In this document: positions 1 to 6,226 of the stretch, piece by piece
Layout: the number at the start of each line of letters is the position of its first letter
Numbering within the stretch: the first letter of the stretch is position 1
Assembly (NCBI GenBank): GCA_022842805.1
Contig: JALHOX010000254.1
Coordinates: forward strand, 1 to 6,739
Length of the DNA: 6,739 nucleotides
Direction of reading: 5' to 3'
Source of the DNA: Phycisphaerae bacterium
Lineage (GTDB): Bacteria; Planctomycetota; Phycisphaerae; UBA1845; Fen-1342
Translations under genes and position numbers: made by a program
Notes under the pieces: model-generated
What the model was told of the DNA's origin: nothing
Seen by the model: the letters and a program-made list of their open reading frames with translations, nothing else
The model's database searches: none

Positions 1-25
1 GCCCCTCTCCATCTCCCGGCAAAGT

Positions 26-41
26 TGTTTCACGTGAAACA
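26..41. promoter_or_regulatory. parS: parS centromere-like site (ParB binding site)
   Basis: The 16 bases TGTTTCACGTGAAACA form a perfect palindrome identical to the parS consensus first defined in Bacillus subtilis and conserved across most bacterial phyla. Such sites are bound by ParB (Spo0J), a CTP-dependent clamp that loads there and spreads, recruiting ParA and SMC for chromosome segregation. They usually cluster near the replication origin. Here the site sits in the short non-coding stretch before the membrane-protein gene, ending 3 bp before its proposed TTG start. No parA or parB gene is in the window. A chance perfect match to a specified 16-mer is very unlikely in a window of this size, so the identification is strong. 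Origin proximity is inference. Confidence 0.9.
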
Positions 42-44
42 CAT

Positions 45-1628
45 TTGCTCCCGCGCGGCTTCGCGCTCGGACTGATCCTTGCGGCGACCGTACCGCTGAT
101 CGTGTTGATATTTCTCTTCATGAACGACGTTCCGCTGGGAAAACCCGGCAAATTCCTGCATTTGTACGCCAGGCTCACGCTCCGCCGCGTACTCAGCACG
201 CCGGTCGCCGTCGGGCTGATCTTCATGCAGGTTTGCGGCATTTGGCTGCTTTCGCTCGCGCATCGGCAAAACGCGCAACGCTCCGCCAATCCGCTCGCCT
301 GGCTGATGATCGTCGCCTCGGTTTTCGGCTTGGGGCTGTGGGCGTGGTACGCGCCGCCGGACCATCTTTCTCAACATGCGTTCAACCTGCACAGCCCGAG
401 CCACGACGGAGCATTCGCGGTCGAGGGCTGGAGGATGGGGGACTTGCGTGCATATCTGCGCGATTTCCCGCGCTACGTGCTGTCCGAAGAGGCCCGCTGG
501 GGCGGCACACGAATCATGAGCAATCCGCCGGGGCTGACGATGCTCGCCTGCGCCGTGCGGGATGTGCATCGGGCGGCGCCGGGCGTGACCAACGCGCTGC
601 TGCCGACCGAGCAGATGCCCGATCTGACGGGCATCCGCGAATCGATGTCGATCAGCCTGCTGTTCGGAATGCTGCTGCATGGCGCGTGGGTGCTGGCCGT
701 TGCGCCGTGGTACTTCGCGGCGCGGCTGTGGCTGCCCGCCGCGGAGTCGGCCGCGATCGCGATTTGCTGTGTTTTCACGCCGGCGACGCTGATGTTCACC
801 CCCGGCAAGGACCCGGCGCAACTTTTGACCGTCGGGCTCATTGTCTGGTGCTGGCTGGCGGCGATCGTGCGGCGATCAAGCGCCTTTGCAGTGCTGCTGG
901 GCATCGTGATGGTGGCGGCGTTGCTGCTTTCGCTGGTGCATATCTGGGTCGCGGCGGTCTTGCTGGCCGCGAGCGGATTCGCGGCCGCTTCGCGCGGCGC
1001 TGGAAATGCTCCGCTTGCGCACGGGCGCGCCGCCGATGTCGGCTTGGCGCTGCTTGTGTCGATTTTGAGTGCGATTGTGGCGATGGTTGCGCTCGCGTGG
1101 GTAAGCGGATTCGAGATGTGGAGCGCGCTGCCCGCGATCGCCAAGGGACAGTCGATCGTGACGCGCGGCCCAGGCTCCATGCCCTATTGGTGGCAGGCGC
1201 TGGGCGTGCCGCTATTTCTCGTCTTCTGCGGGCCGGCGGTTTGGTTTCTCGGCTGCGGCGCTTTTTTCACGAGACCGGACAAGCAGGCCCCCCTCCTGAC
1301 GGGTGCGGCTCCAAACGCAGCTCACACCCTGTCGACCTTTTCGCGGCGAACCGGCATCGGGCTGATGGTGGCGTCAATCGTGGTGATGCTCGCGACGGTT
1401 GGGTTTACAAACGTCGAGACGCCACGGCTGTGGATGCCCTTTGCCGCGCTGATAGTGCTGGGCGGGGGAATCGTGTTTTTCTCGTCCGTTCGCGGGCCGG
1501 TGTGGCTGGCGGCACTGCTCGCGGCAACCCAACTGGCGGGGAGCATCGGACAGTGGACCTTGATGGACATGCGCGAGGCGGAGAATCGACTGATCGGAGA
1601 TCGGCCGGTGATGTTTGGGGAAGAGTAA
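45..1628 (+). CDS. polytopic membrane protein, probable GT-C type glycosyltransferase
   Basis: This is an integral membrane protein of about 527 residues with roughly ten hydrophobic segments, for example residues 6-26, 54-72 and 84-102. I read it as GT-C-like, the fold of polyprenyl-phosphate-sugar dependent glycosyltransferases that act on the outer face of the inner membrane. After the second or third membrane span comes a long polar loop (about 104-165) with acidic residues (D106, D121, D133), ending in SNPPG at 159-163. That resembles the THPPG motif of GT39/ArnT-like membrane proteins. Near the C-terminus ETPRLWMPF (458-466) resembles the E-x-x-R-L-W-x-P-F motif of the same group. Sugar donor and acceptor are unknown. 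The frame stays open to the left edge, but codons before base 45 have AT-rich third positions unlike the gene, so a TTG start at 45 is preferred although no clear Shine-Dalgarno precedes it. ATG at 120 is an alternative but would remove the first membrane span. The gene converges on the secreted protein at 1726-3972. Confidence 0.72.
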   Translation: MLPRGFALGLILAATVPLIVLIFLFMNDVPLGKPGKFLHLYARLTLRRVLSTPVAVGLIFMQVCGIWLLSLAHRQNAQRSANPLAWLMIVASVFGLGLWAWYAPPDHLSQHAFNLHSPSHDGAFAVEGWRMGDLRAYLRDFPRYVLSEEARWGGTRIMSNPPGLTMLACAVRDVHRAAPGVTNALLPTEQMPDLTGIRESMSISLLFGMLLHGAWVLAVAPWYFAARLWLPAAESAAIAICCVFTPATLMFTPGKDPAQLLTVGLIVWCWLAAIVRRSSAFAVLLGIVMVAALLLSLVHIWVAAVLLAASGFAAASRGAGNAPLAHGRAADVGLALLVSILSAIVAMVALAWVSGFEMWSALPAIAKGQSIVTRGPGSMPYWWQALGVPLFLVFCGPAVWFLGCGAFFTRPDKQAPLLTGAAPNAAHTLSTFSRRTGIGLMVASIVVMLATVGFTNVETPRLWMPFAALIVLGGGIVFFSSVRGPVWLAALLAATQLAGSIGQWTLMDMREAENRLIGDRPVMFGEE

Positions 1629-1630
1629 AA

Positions 1631-1658
1631 AATGCAGAATGCAGAATGATGAATGCAG
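1631..1658. repeat. four tandem copies of a heptanucleotide (AATGCAG)
   Basis: Directly after the TAA stop of the membrane-protein gene, four consecutive 7-mers read AATGCAG, AATGCAG, AATGATG, AATGCAG. The third differs at two positions. The array is AT-richer than its surroundings. From memory, similar AATGCAGAATG strings recur between genes in Planctomycetota and Verrucomicrobiota genomes, so this is probably a copy of a dispersed intergenic repeat rather than coding sequence. That comparison is recollection, not a search. Confidence 0.8.
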
Positions 1659-1685
1659 AAGCGGCGCGATGAAGGAGTATCCAAC

Positions 1686-1706
1686 GGACCGGTTGCAAAC
1701 CGGTCC
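1686..1706. repeat. perfect 9-bp inverted repeat between convergent genes, possible bidirectional terminator
   Basis: The arms GGACCGGTT and AACCGGTCC are perfectly complementary and separated by the 3-base loop GCA. The hairpin lies 57 bp after the plus-strand stop and 19 bp after the minus-strand stop at 1726, where a shared transcription terminator would be expected. No T-tract follows on either strand, so it does not meet the classical intrinsic-terminator pattern. It could equally be a REP-like palindromic element. The structure itself is certain; its function is not. Confidence 0.6.
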
Positions 1707-1725
1707 ACAGGATTTCCGCCGGCTG

Positions 1726-3972
1726 TTACGGGCCGGTGAGCAGCAGCACGAATGCGCCGATATCGCCGGTGGTCACAAAGCCGTCGCCATTGATGTCGGC
1801 TGAGCTCAGCGCGCAACCGGGGAAGCCGGCGAGGTAGGCCGCGGGGTCGACGATGGCGGAGACGAAGCCGCTGATATCGCCGACAGTGACGACGCCGTCG
1901 CAGTTGGTGTCGCCGGCGCAGAGGCCGTAGTTCAGGCGAACCGTGGCAGTGTTCGAGACATTCGGCCCGTTGGTGACGCGATACGTGAAGCTCACGCTGC
2001 CGCAGGCGAGGGTCGCATCCGGCGTGTAAAGCACGAAGGGGCCGGGGCGATCGAAATTCAGCGTGCCGACCGCCGGCGGGGAGACGATCTCGAAATTCGT
2101 ATTGACGAGCGGCCCCTCAAATCGCGCGGGCAGCGCGATCGGGAAGGTGCTGTTGGTATTGACGTCCTGCGAAAAGTCGAAGGCGATCGGCGCCGCCGGC
2201 GAGTTGCTCGGCGCGCCGGAAGACGTGATGTTGATGCGGCGAAGAACGCTGCGAACGATCGCGCCGTCGGGGAAGATCGATTCGCCCACCAGATCGACCG
2301 GGCCCGCGCCGAGATAATGCCCCGGAATCGTGAAGTTTCCGCTGGTTCCCACACGGCTCGCGACAACGCGACCATTGTGCGTGACGCGCACTTCGCGGGC
2401 CGCCGCACCGCCGCTGACGCTGCACGAAAACGTGGTCGCAAGAGTGCCGCTGGCGGGCGAAACGGTCAACGACGCCGAGCGACCGCGATTGTTGACGAGC
2501 AGCGTGTTGGCGTAGCGGCCGGAGGTCGTGATCGCTCCGGCGGCGTCGGCGAGGAACCGCACGTCGTGCCAGCCGTCGGCGAGGTCGGTCGTATCGATCG
2601 AAAACTGCGTGCCGGGCGCCTGGCTCGCCACCTGCACACCGTCGATCAACAGCCGCACGGCGCCGATGGCGGGACCGCCGTTGGCAAGCGCAGTGGGCGT
2701 CACGCTCCAACCGCCCGACACCGCGGCGCTAGGCCAATTGGCCACGCTGACGGTGGGGAGAATCGTGAACGGGCGCGTCAGCGGATCGCCCAGCAGCAGC
2801 CCCTGATAAGGCTGATAGGCGAGGCTGCGGAAGCAGGCTTCGCCCAATGTCAGCCCGCGCTGATAAAACACATGCACCCGCGGCGCGGGAAATTTGCCGG
2901 CGTAATTGCAGGGCTCCTCCACCGCGCCAAAGCTGCCGGCGGCTCCCTTGGCGATCCAGCGCGAGGCCTTCACCTGCCCGCCGTTGTCAAACATCGCGGC
3001 CCAACTGGTCAGATGATCGCAGAACGCGCCGGGCGTGATCGTGAAGCTGGTGCTGTCGATGGCGGGGTCGGCCCAGCCGGTCATGATGCCGAGGCAATCA
3101 ACGCGGCCGGTGGGAAGCACCGCATTCAACACGAGCCCCGCGCCGCCGTTACCGACGATGGCGCTGATGGCGTTGCCAAAAAACGGATCGCGCGGACCGC
3201 TGCGGGCGGTATCCGTGGTGCGCATGAAGTAAAACGTGCCGGCCGGGCGCGAGCCGTCGGCGGCGGTGCTGCGATCGATCATCGTCAGGATGTCGCTGAC
3301 GCTGTTGCCCAGCGGCCCGGTATAGCCCAGCAGCGCGCCGATGAGATATTGCTCGGCGGCGGGCGAGGTGCTGGCAAAACCGTTGAGCCACCGGGTCTGC
3401 GCCGAGAAGCTCGTGGCCGTGTTGCCGGTGGTGTAAAACGTGTTGAGCGTGGTCGATGCGCGCGTGCCGGGGCCGACGATCTCAGGCAGTTCATACAGCA
3501 GCGAATAAGCGCCGGAGATCGAAAAGCGATTGACCGGGAAGCACGTATCCGAGATTTCGCCCGGCGCAGCGACAAAGAACGGCGCGCCCGGCATGACGAT
3601 CACAAAATCGGCGTGGGTGCCGATCTGTGCGTTTGATATCGCTCCGAGCGTTGCCAGGCGGTTGGTGTTATGAAACTCGGTCAGATTTGCAGCGCCGGGG
3701 ACGTAGTAAAGAAAGTTCGCGTTGGGGATGTCGCGCGCTTCGCGATAGTAATTCGCGACATAGAGCGAGTCGGCATTCGTAGGGTCGACGATGATGAGCG
3801 CGTGTTCGCCCGTGCCACCGGCCCAGGCGGACGCGGTCAGCAGCGCAGCCACCGGCGCGGCGAATTGCAGCCGTCGCCGCAGACAATCCGATCGATTCAA
3901 CTCAGAAATTCGGCCTCTGCACACACCGTCCCCCGCTCGGTTTGCGCGCGCAAACCGTACGTCCTGGGCCAT
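1726..3972 (-). CDS. secreted TIGR03790-family protein with C-terminal dockerin-like domain
   Basis: From ATG 3972 this encodes 748 residues. A signal peptide is seen late: the arginine-rich stretch LRRRLQ, then a hydrophobic run ending ASAWA, with likely cleavage after residue 51. Residues about 56-402 match TIGR03790, a family of unknown function common in Planctomycetota: an early ALIIVD strand (58-63), a WIAKGAAGSFGAVEEP block (339-354) and a GDPLTRP end (395-401). Next come Ig-like segments (about 405-590) and a cadherin/tandem-95-like domain (about 596-682). The C-terminus has two dockerin-type calcium loops, D688-N690-D692-D699 and D726-N728-D730-D737. The product is probably exported and calcium-stabilised; I see no known catalytic motif. 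ATG 3972 has a strong Shine-Dalgarno, AAGGA, 8 bases upstream. TTG at 3900 would give a compact 27-residue signal peptide and 724 residues, and is a real alternative. Transaldolase lies 142 bp upstream on the same strand. Confidence 0.88.
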   Translation of the reverse strand: MAQDVRFARANRAGDGVCRGRISELNRSDCLRRRLQFAAPVAALLTASAWAGGTGEHALIIVDPTNADSLYVANYYREARDIPNANFLYYVPGAANLTEFHNTNRLATLGAISNAQIGTHADFVIVMPGAPFFVAAPGEISDTCFPVNRFSISGAYSLLYELPEIVGPGTRASTTLNTFYTTGNTATSFSAQTRWLNGFASTSPAAEQYLIGALLGYTGPLGNSVSDILTMIDRSTAADGSRPAGTFYFMRTTDTARSGPRDPFFGNAISAIVGNGGAGLVLNAVLPTGRVDCLGIMTGWADPAIDSTSFTITPGAFCDHLTSWAAMFDNGGQVKASRWIAKGAAGSFGAVEEPCNYAGKFPAPRVHVFYQRGLTLGEACFRSLAYQPYQGLLLGDPLTRPFTILPTVSVANWPSAAVSGGWSVTPTALANGGPAIGAVRLLIDGVQVASQAPGTQFSIDTTDLADGWHDVRFLADAAGAITTSGRYANTLLVNNRGRSASLTVSPASGTLATTFSCSVSGGAAAREVRVTHNGRVVASRVGTSGNFTIPGHYLGAGPVDLVGESIFPDGAIVRSVLRRINITSSGAPSNSPAAPIAFDFSQDVNTNSTFPIALPARFEGPLVNTNFEIVSPPAVGTLNFDRPGPFVLYTPDATLACGSVSFTYRVTNGPNVSNTATVRLNYGLCAGDTNCDGVVTVGDISGFVSAIVDPAAYLAGFPGCALSSADINGDGFVTTGDIGAFVLLLTGP
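3938..3957. repeat. perfect 20-bp palindrome at the start of the secreted-protein gene
   Basis: The 20 bases CGGTTTGCGCGCGCAAACCG equal their own reverse complement, with the centre at 3947/3948. If translation starts at ATG 3972 the palindrome is codons 6-12 of the secreted protein. If it starts at TTG 3900 it lies in the 5' leader 37 bp before the start. It could be an operator for a dimeric regulator or an mRNA hairpin. No T-tract follows on the minus strand, so it does not look like a terminator for transaldolase. Confidence 0.6.
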
Positions 3973-3985
3973 TGAGTTTTTCCTT

Positions 3986-4008
3986 CCATCCCATCCATCA
4001 ATCCATCC
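3986..4008. repeat. short CCATC/ATCC-type imperfect repeat
   Basis: A low-complexity stretch is built from CCATC and ATCC units. On the minus strand it reads as repeated GATGG and lies immediately upstream of the Shine-Dalgarno of the secreted-protein gene. The purine-rich strand offers several GGA-like and ATG triplets in a row. It could influence ribosome loading, or it could be simple-repeat drift. Confidence 0.5.
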
Positions 4009-4114
4009 AGCGCGCGGCGCGCCTCGCCGCGAAAGCCCCCCTGCGCATTTCCCCCCTTCAGACAACCGCATTCGCACCGGACCCCATTCCAGCGCGATCG
4101 ACAAATCTTGGTCG

Positions 4115-5233
4115 CTACGCCGCCGCCGCCAGCTTGGCGCGCTTGGCGTCGATGTCGCGCATCAGTTGGTCGAACGAGTCGGCAAACAGCTTGACGCCGT
4201 CGGCCAGCAACTGATCGGTGACGCGCTTCATGTCGATCCCGGCCCGGGCCAGGTCGTGAATCGCGTGCTGCGCCGCCGCCATCTCCGCCTCCATCGTCTG
4301 CGCCGGCGTGGCCGAGGTTCGGATGAGATCGAGCGTTTGCGGCGGCACGGTGTTGACCGTGTAGGGACCGATCAGCGGGTCGATGTACTTCGTGCCCGGG
4401 TACTTCGGGTTTTTGGTGCTGGTGCTGGCCCACAGCGGCCTCTGCACGCGCGCCCCGCCCGCCCGCAACTCGGTGAACGCGTGTCCCTCGAAGACGCCGC
4501 GGAAGCGGGCGTAGGCCAGCTTTGCGTTCGAAATGGCGGCCTTGCCCAGCAGCGGCTCGAGTTGATCCTCGCCCGCGGCGATTCGCTTCTCCAATTCGCC
4601 ATCGATCAGCGTGTCGACGCGGCTGATGAAGAACGACGCGACCGACGAGACCAGCGCCAGCGGATGGCCGCGATCGCGCAGCCGCCGCAGACCGGCGAGA
4701 TAGGCCTCCATCACCTGGCCATATTCATCCAGGCCGAAGATCAGCGTGACGTTTACATTGATCGCGTCGCCGATGAGCGTCGTAATCGCGGGCATGCCGG
4801 CGGGCGTGGCGGGGACCTTAATCATCAGATTCGGGCGATCGACGGCGCGAAACAGCCGGCGGCCCTCTTCGATGGTGCCTTGCGTGTCGTTGGCCAGGCG
4901 CGGGCTGACTTCGAGACTGACAAAGCCGTCGCGGCCGTGGGTCTCGTTGTAGACCGGTCGCAGCACGTCGCACGCGTCGCGAATGTCGGCGACGGCGAGC
5001 GATTCGTAGATGTCGTTGGTGCTGGCCCCGGCCCTGACGAGGCGGCGAATGTCCTCGTCATAGATCGTGCCGGTGCTGATCGCCTTCTGAAAAATCGTCG
5101 GGTTGCTGGTGACGCCGCTGACGCCATCAGCGACGACCGCCGCGAGTTGCCCGCTGCGGAGAGCGTCGCGGCTGATGAAATCGAGCCAGAGAGCCTGACC
5201 CAGCGCCGAAATCTGACGAATGCGACTCAGCAT
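4115..5233 (-). CDS. tal: transaldolase
   Basis: This is a 372-residue cytosolic enzyme of the non-oxidative pentose phosphate pathway. It transfers a dihydroxyacetone unit between sedoheptulose 7-phosphate and glyceraldehyde 3-phosphate. Recognisable blocks in order: WLDFISRD with catalytic-site D18, GVTSNPTIF (40-48, N44), SLEVSP with E108, NLMIKVPAT with Schiff-base lysine K139, NVNVTLIF (159-166), SSVASFFISRVDTLID, and WASTSTKNP...YPGTKYIDPLIGPYTVNTVPPQT. The length and the long C-terminal half fit the actinobacterial-type Tal group (TIGR00876), which is longer than E. coli TalB. All key residues are present and both ends look complete. The ATG at 5233 is supported by GAGG 7 bases upstream and by the typical short lead before the first conserved block. 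The luxR-type gene ends 168 bp upstream on the same strand, so either co-transcription or a separate promoter is possible. Confidence 0.96.
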   Translation of the reverse strand: MLSRIRQISALGQALWLDFISRDALRSGQLAAVVADGVSGVTSNPTIFQKAISTGTIYDEDIRRLVRAGASTNDIYESLAVADIRDACDVLRPVYNETHGRDGFVSLEVSPRLANDTQGTIEEGRRLFRAVDRPNLMIKVPATPAGMPAITTLIGDAINVNVTLIFGLDEYGQVMEAYLAGLRRLRDRGHPLALVSSVASFFISRVDTLIDGELEKRIAAGEDQLEPLLGKAAISNAKLAYARFRGVFEGHAFTELRAGGARVQRPLWASTSTKNPKYPGTKYIDPLIGPYTVNTVPPQTLDLIRTSATPAQTMEAEMAAAQHAIHDLARAGIDMKRVTDQLLADGVKLFADSFDQLMRDIDAKRAKLAAAA

Positions 5234-5240
5234 TCACTCG

Positions 5241-5250
5241 CCTCATGAGG
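5241..5250. promoter_or_regulatory. palindrome covering the transaldolase ribosome binding site
   Basis: CCTCATGAGG is a perfect 10-bp palindrome. On the minus strand its 3' half supplies the GAGG Shine-Dalgarno of tal, 7 bases before the ATG, so in the mRNA the ribosome site could pair with the CCTC just upstream. With such a short loop only about three base pairs could form, so any masking would be weak alone. The ribosome binding site role is likely; regulation by pairing is speculative. Confidence 0.4.
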
Positions 5251-5260
5251 TCCGCGCGCA

Positions 5261-5277
5261 CCAGCCCGGCGGGCTGG
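5261..5277. promoter_or_regulatory. 7-bp-stem hairpin in the transaldolase leader
   Basis: CCAGCCC and GGGCTGG form a perfect stem around the loop GGC, 28 bp before the transaldolase start. No T-tract follows on the minus strand. It may be a leader structure or a weak terminator-like element for luxR read-through. It does not resemble a riboswitch I know. Confidence 0.35.
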
Positions 5278-5389
5278 AATCGATGGGGCAAATGGTAGCC
5301 AATGGCGGGATGGCTGGGGAGGGGGGCGTTCGCAAGCAGCGCGACGCGCGGGACAACGCACCAGGATTTCACCGAACTTAGCTCGCGGG

Positions 5390-5401
5390 CGCTGTTCAGC
5401 G
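5390..5401. promoter_or_regulatory. dyad CGCTG-TT-CAGCG, candidate operator upstream of tal
   Basis: Two perfectly complementary 5-bp arms flank a TT centre. The site lies about 157 bp before the tal start and abuts the luxR stop codon. On the minus strand it partly overlaps a TTGACG hexamer that could act as a -35 element, although no convincing -10 follows at normal spacing. Its core CTGTTCAG is identical, and in the same orientation, to the core of the dyad upstream of the luxR-type gene. That makes shared recognition by one dimeric regulator plausible. Confidence 0.4.
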
Positions 5402-6226
5402 TCAACCCGACTTCGCTACGCCACGCGGGTCGCAGCCGCGAATCGCTTTAAGCACGAGTTCCGTTCGCGTGTTCACACCCAGCAGACGATAGATCCGTTT
5501 CATGTACGACTGAACGGTGTGGAGCCGGAGCCCGAGCCGCGCCGCGGCCTGCTTGGCGGAGTCACCCTGCACCAGCGCCTGCGCCACGCGTCGCAGGCTG
5601 GGCGAAAGCACGGCAAACGGATCGGCCGCCGGCGCGAGCACGCCGGGCGCCGCAGCCGCCCCGGCCGGCGCCATGCGATAGAGCCACTCCAACGCGGGCG
5701 TCAGCAATTCCATCATCAAGCGCTCGCGCTCGGTAAACGGCTTGTCTCCGAACTCGCGATTCACGCCAAACGCAGCGACCTCGCTGCGATCCGTCAGCGG
5801 AAAGCAGGAGTAGATGAACTGATCCAGCTTGTTGATTTTGCGATACTCGTTGAAGTGCGGCGAGCGGTACCAGTCCTTGTCCGAAATGGCCTGTTCGCGC
5901 CGCACCGTCAAAGGCCGCCCGCAGTGCGGGACCATGTTGATCCACGCCGGGTCACGGCCGTACTCATGATTCCAGTAAATCAAATACAGCCGCCGCTCGG
6001 CGTCGTCGAAGGAGCCGCCCTGCCCCAGTAGCGAAAAGACGCCGCCCGTCGCCGGATTGATCTCCCGCGCGTGCGCGTAGAAAACGACCTTCGCCCGCAT
6101 CAGCCGGCAAATTTCCTTGGCCACAAACTGCTGTTTACCCAGAAGGTCGGGTATTTCGTGTGCCGCATTCAACAATCCGAGCAGACTGCTGACATCCGCG
6201 GACCGAAGCGATTGCGCTCCGCCCAT
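5402..6226 (-). CDS. LuxR-type transcriptional regulator (GAF-like sensor + GerE helix-turn-helix)
   Basis: The 274-residue product has a two-part layout. Residues about 12-184 form a mixed alpha/beta sensor region resembling the GAF-like or autoinducer-like half of LuxR-type regulators: WNHEYGRDPAW (85-95), then an SDKDWYRSPHFNEYRK stretch, then FTERERLMMELLTPALEWL. An Ala/Pro-rich linker (about 185-203) follows. The helix-turn-helix occupies 207-265, with AAARLGLRLHTVQSYMKRIYRLLGV as the recognition part. It keeps the TVxxYxxxIYxxLGVxxRxEL pattern, but the usual LTxRE at its front reads LSPSL. There is no phosphoacceptor receiver domain, so control is probably by ligand or protein contact; the ligand is unknown. 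The ATG at 6226 is preceded by GGAG at 8 bases, supporting this start. It is divergent from nothing; PilZ lies upstream and tal downstream on the same strand. Confidence 0.88.
   Translation of the reverse strand: MGGAQSLRSADVSSLLGLLNAAHEIPDLLGKQQFVAKEICRLMRAKVVFYAHAREINPATGGVFSLLGQGGSFDDAERRLYLIYWNHEYGRDPAWINMVPHCGRPLTVRREQAISDKDWYRSPHFNEYRKINKLDQFIYSCFPLTDRSEVAAFGVNREFGDKPFTERERLMMELLTPALEWLYRMAPAGAAAAPGVLAPAADPFAVLSPSLRRVAQALVQGDSAKQAAARLGLRLHTVQSYMKRIYRLLGVNTRTELVLKAIRGCDPRGVAKSG

Noticed and set aside
30..821. Long open frame on the minus strand opposite the membrane-protein gene
   Set aside because: Its product is rich in Arg, Gln and His with no domain pattern, as expected for the antisense of a high-GC gene. 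The plus-strand frame shows clear membrane spans and family motifs.
233..1672. 479-codon plus-strand frame overlapping the membrane-protein gene
   Set aside because: It has Arg/Ala-rich low-complexity composition and no recognisable domain; it is a frame-shifted shadow of 45-1628.
1686..1706. Classical intrinsic terminator
   Set aside because: The stem is strong but no T-tract follows on either strand, so it is listed as a repeat with a possible terminator role only.
2317..3636. 439-codon plus-strand frame opposite the secreted-protein gene
   Set aside because: Composition is biased to Gly, Arg and Ala with no motifs. The minus-strand frame carries the TIGR03790 blocks.
3791..5248. 485-codon plus-strand frame opposite transaldolase
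   Set aside because: It runs antisense through a certain transaldolase gene and has an Arg/Asp/Val-rich composition without domains.
5378..5405. Sigma-70 promoter for tal starting with TTGACG on the minus strand
   Set aside because: The -35-like hexamer is good, but the only -10-like hexamer (TAAGTT) needs 19 bp spacing and matches poorly.
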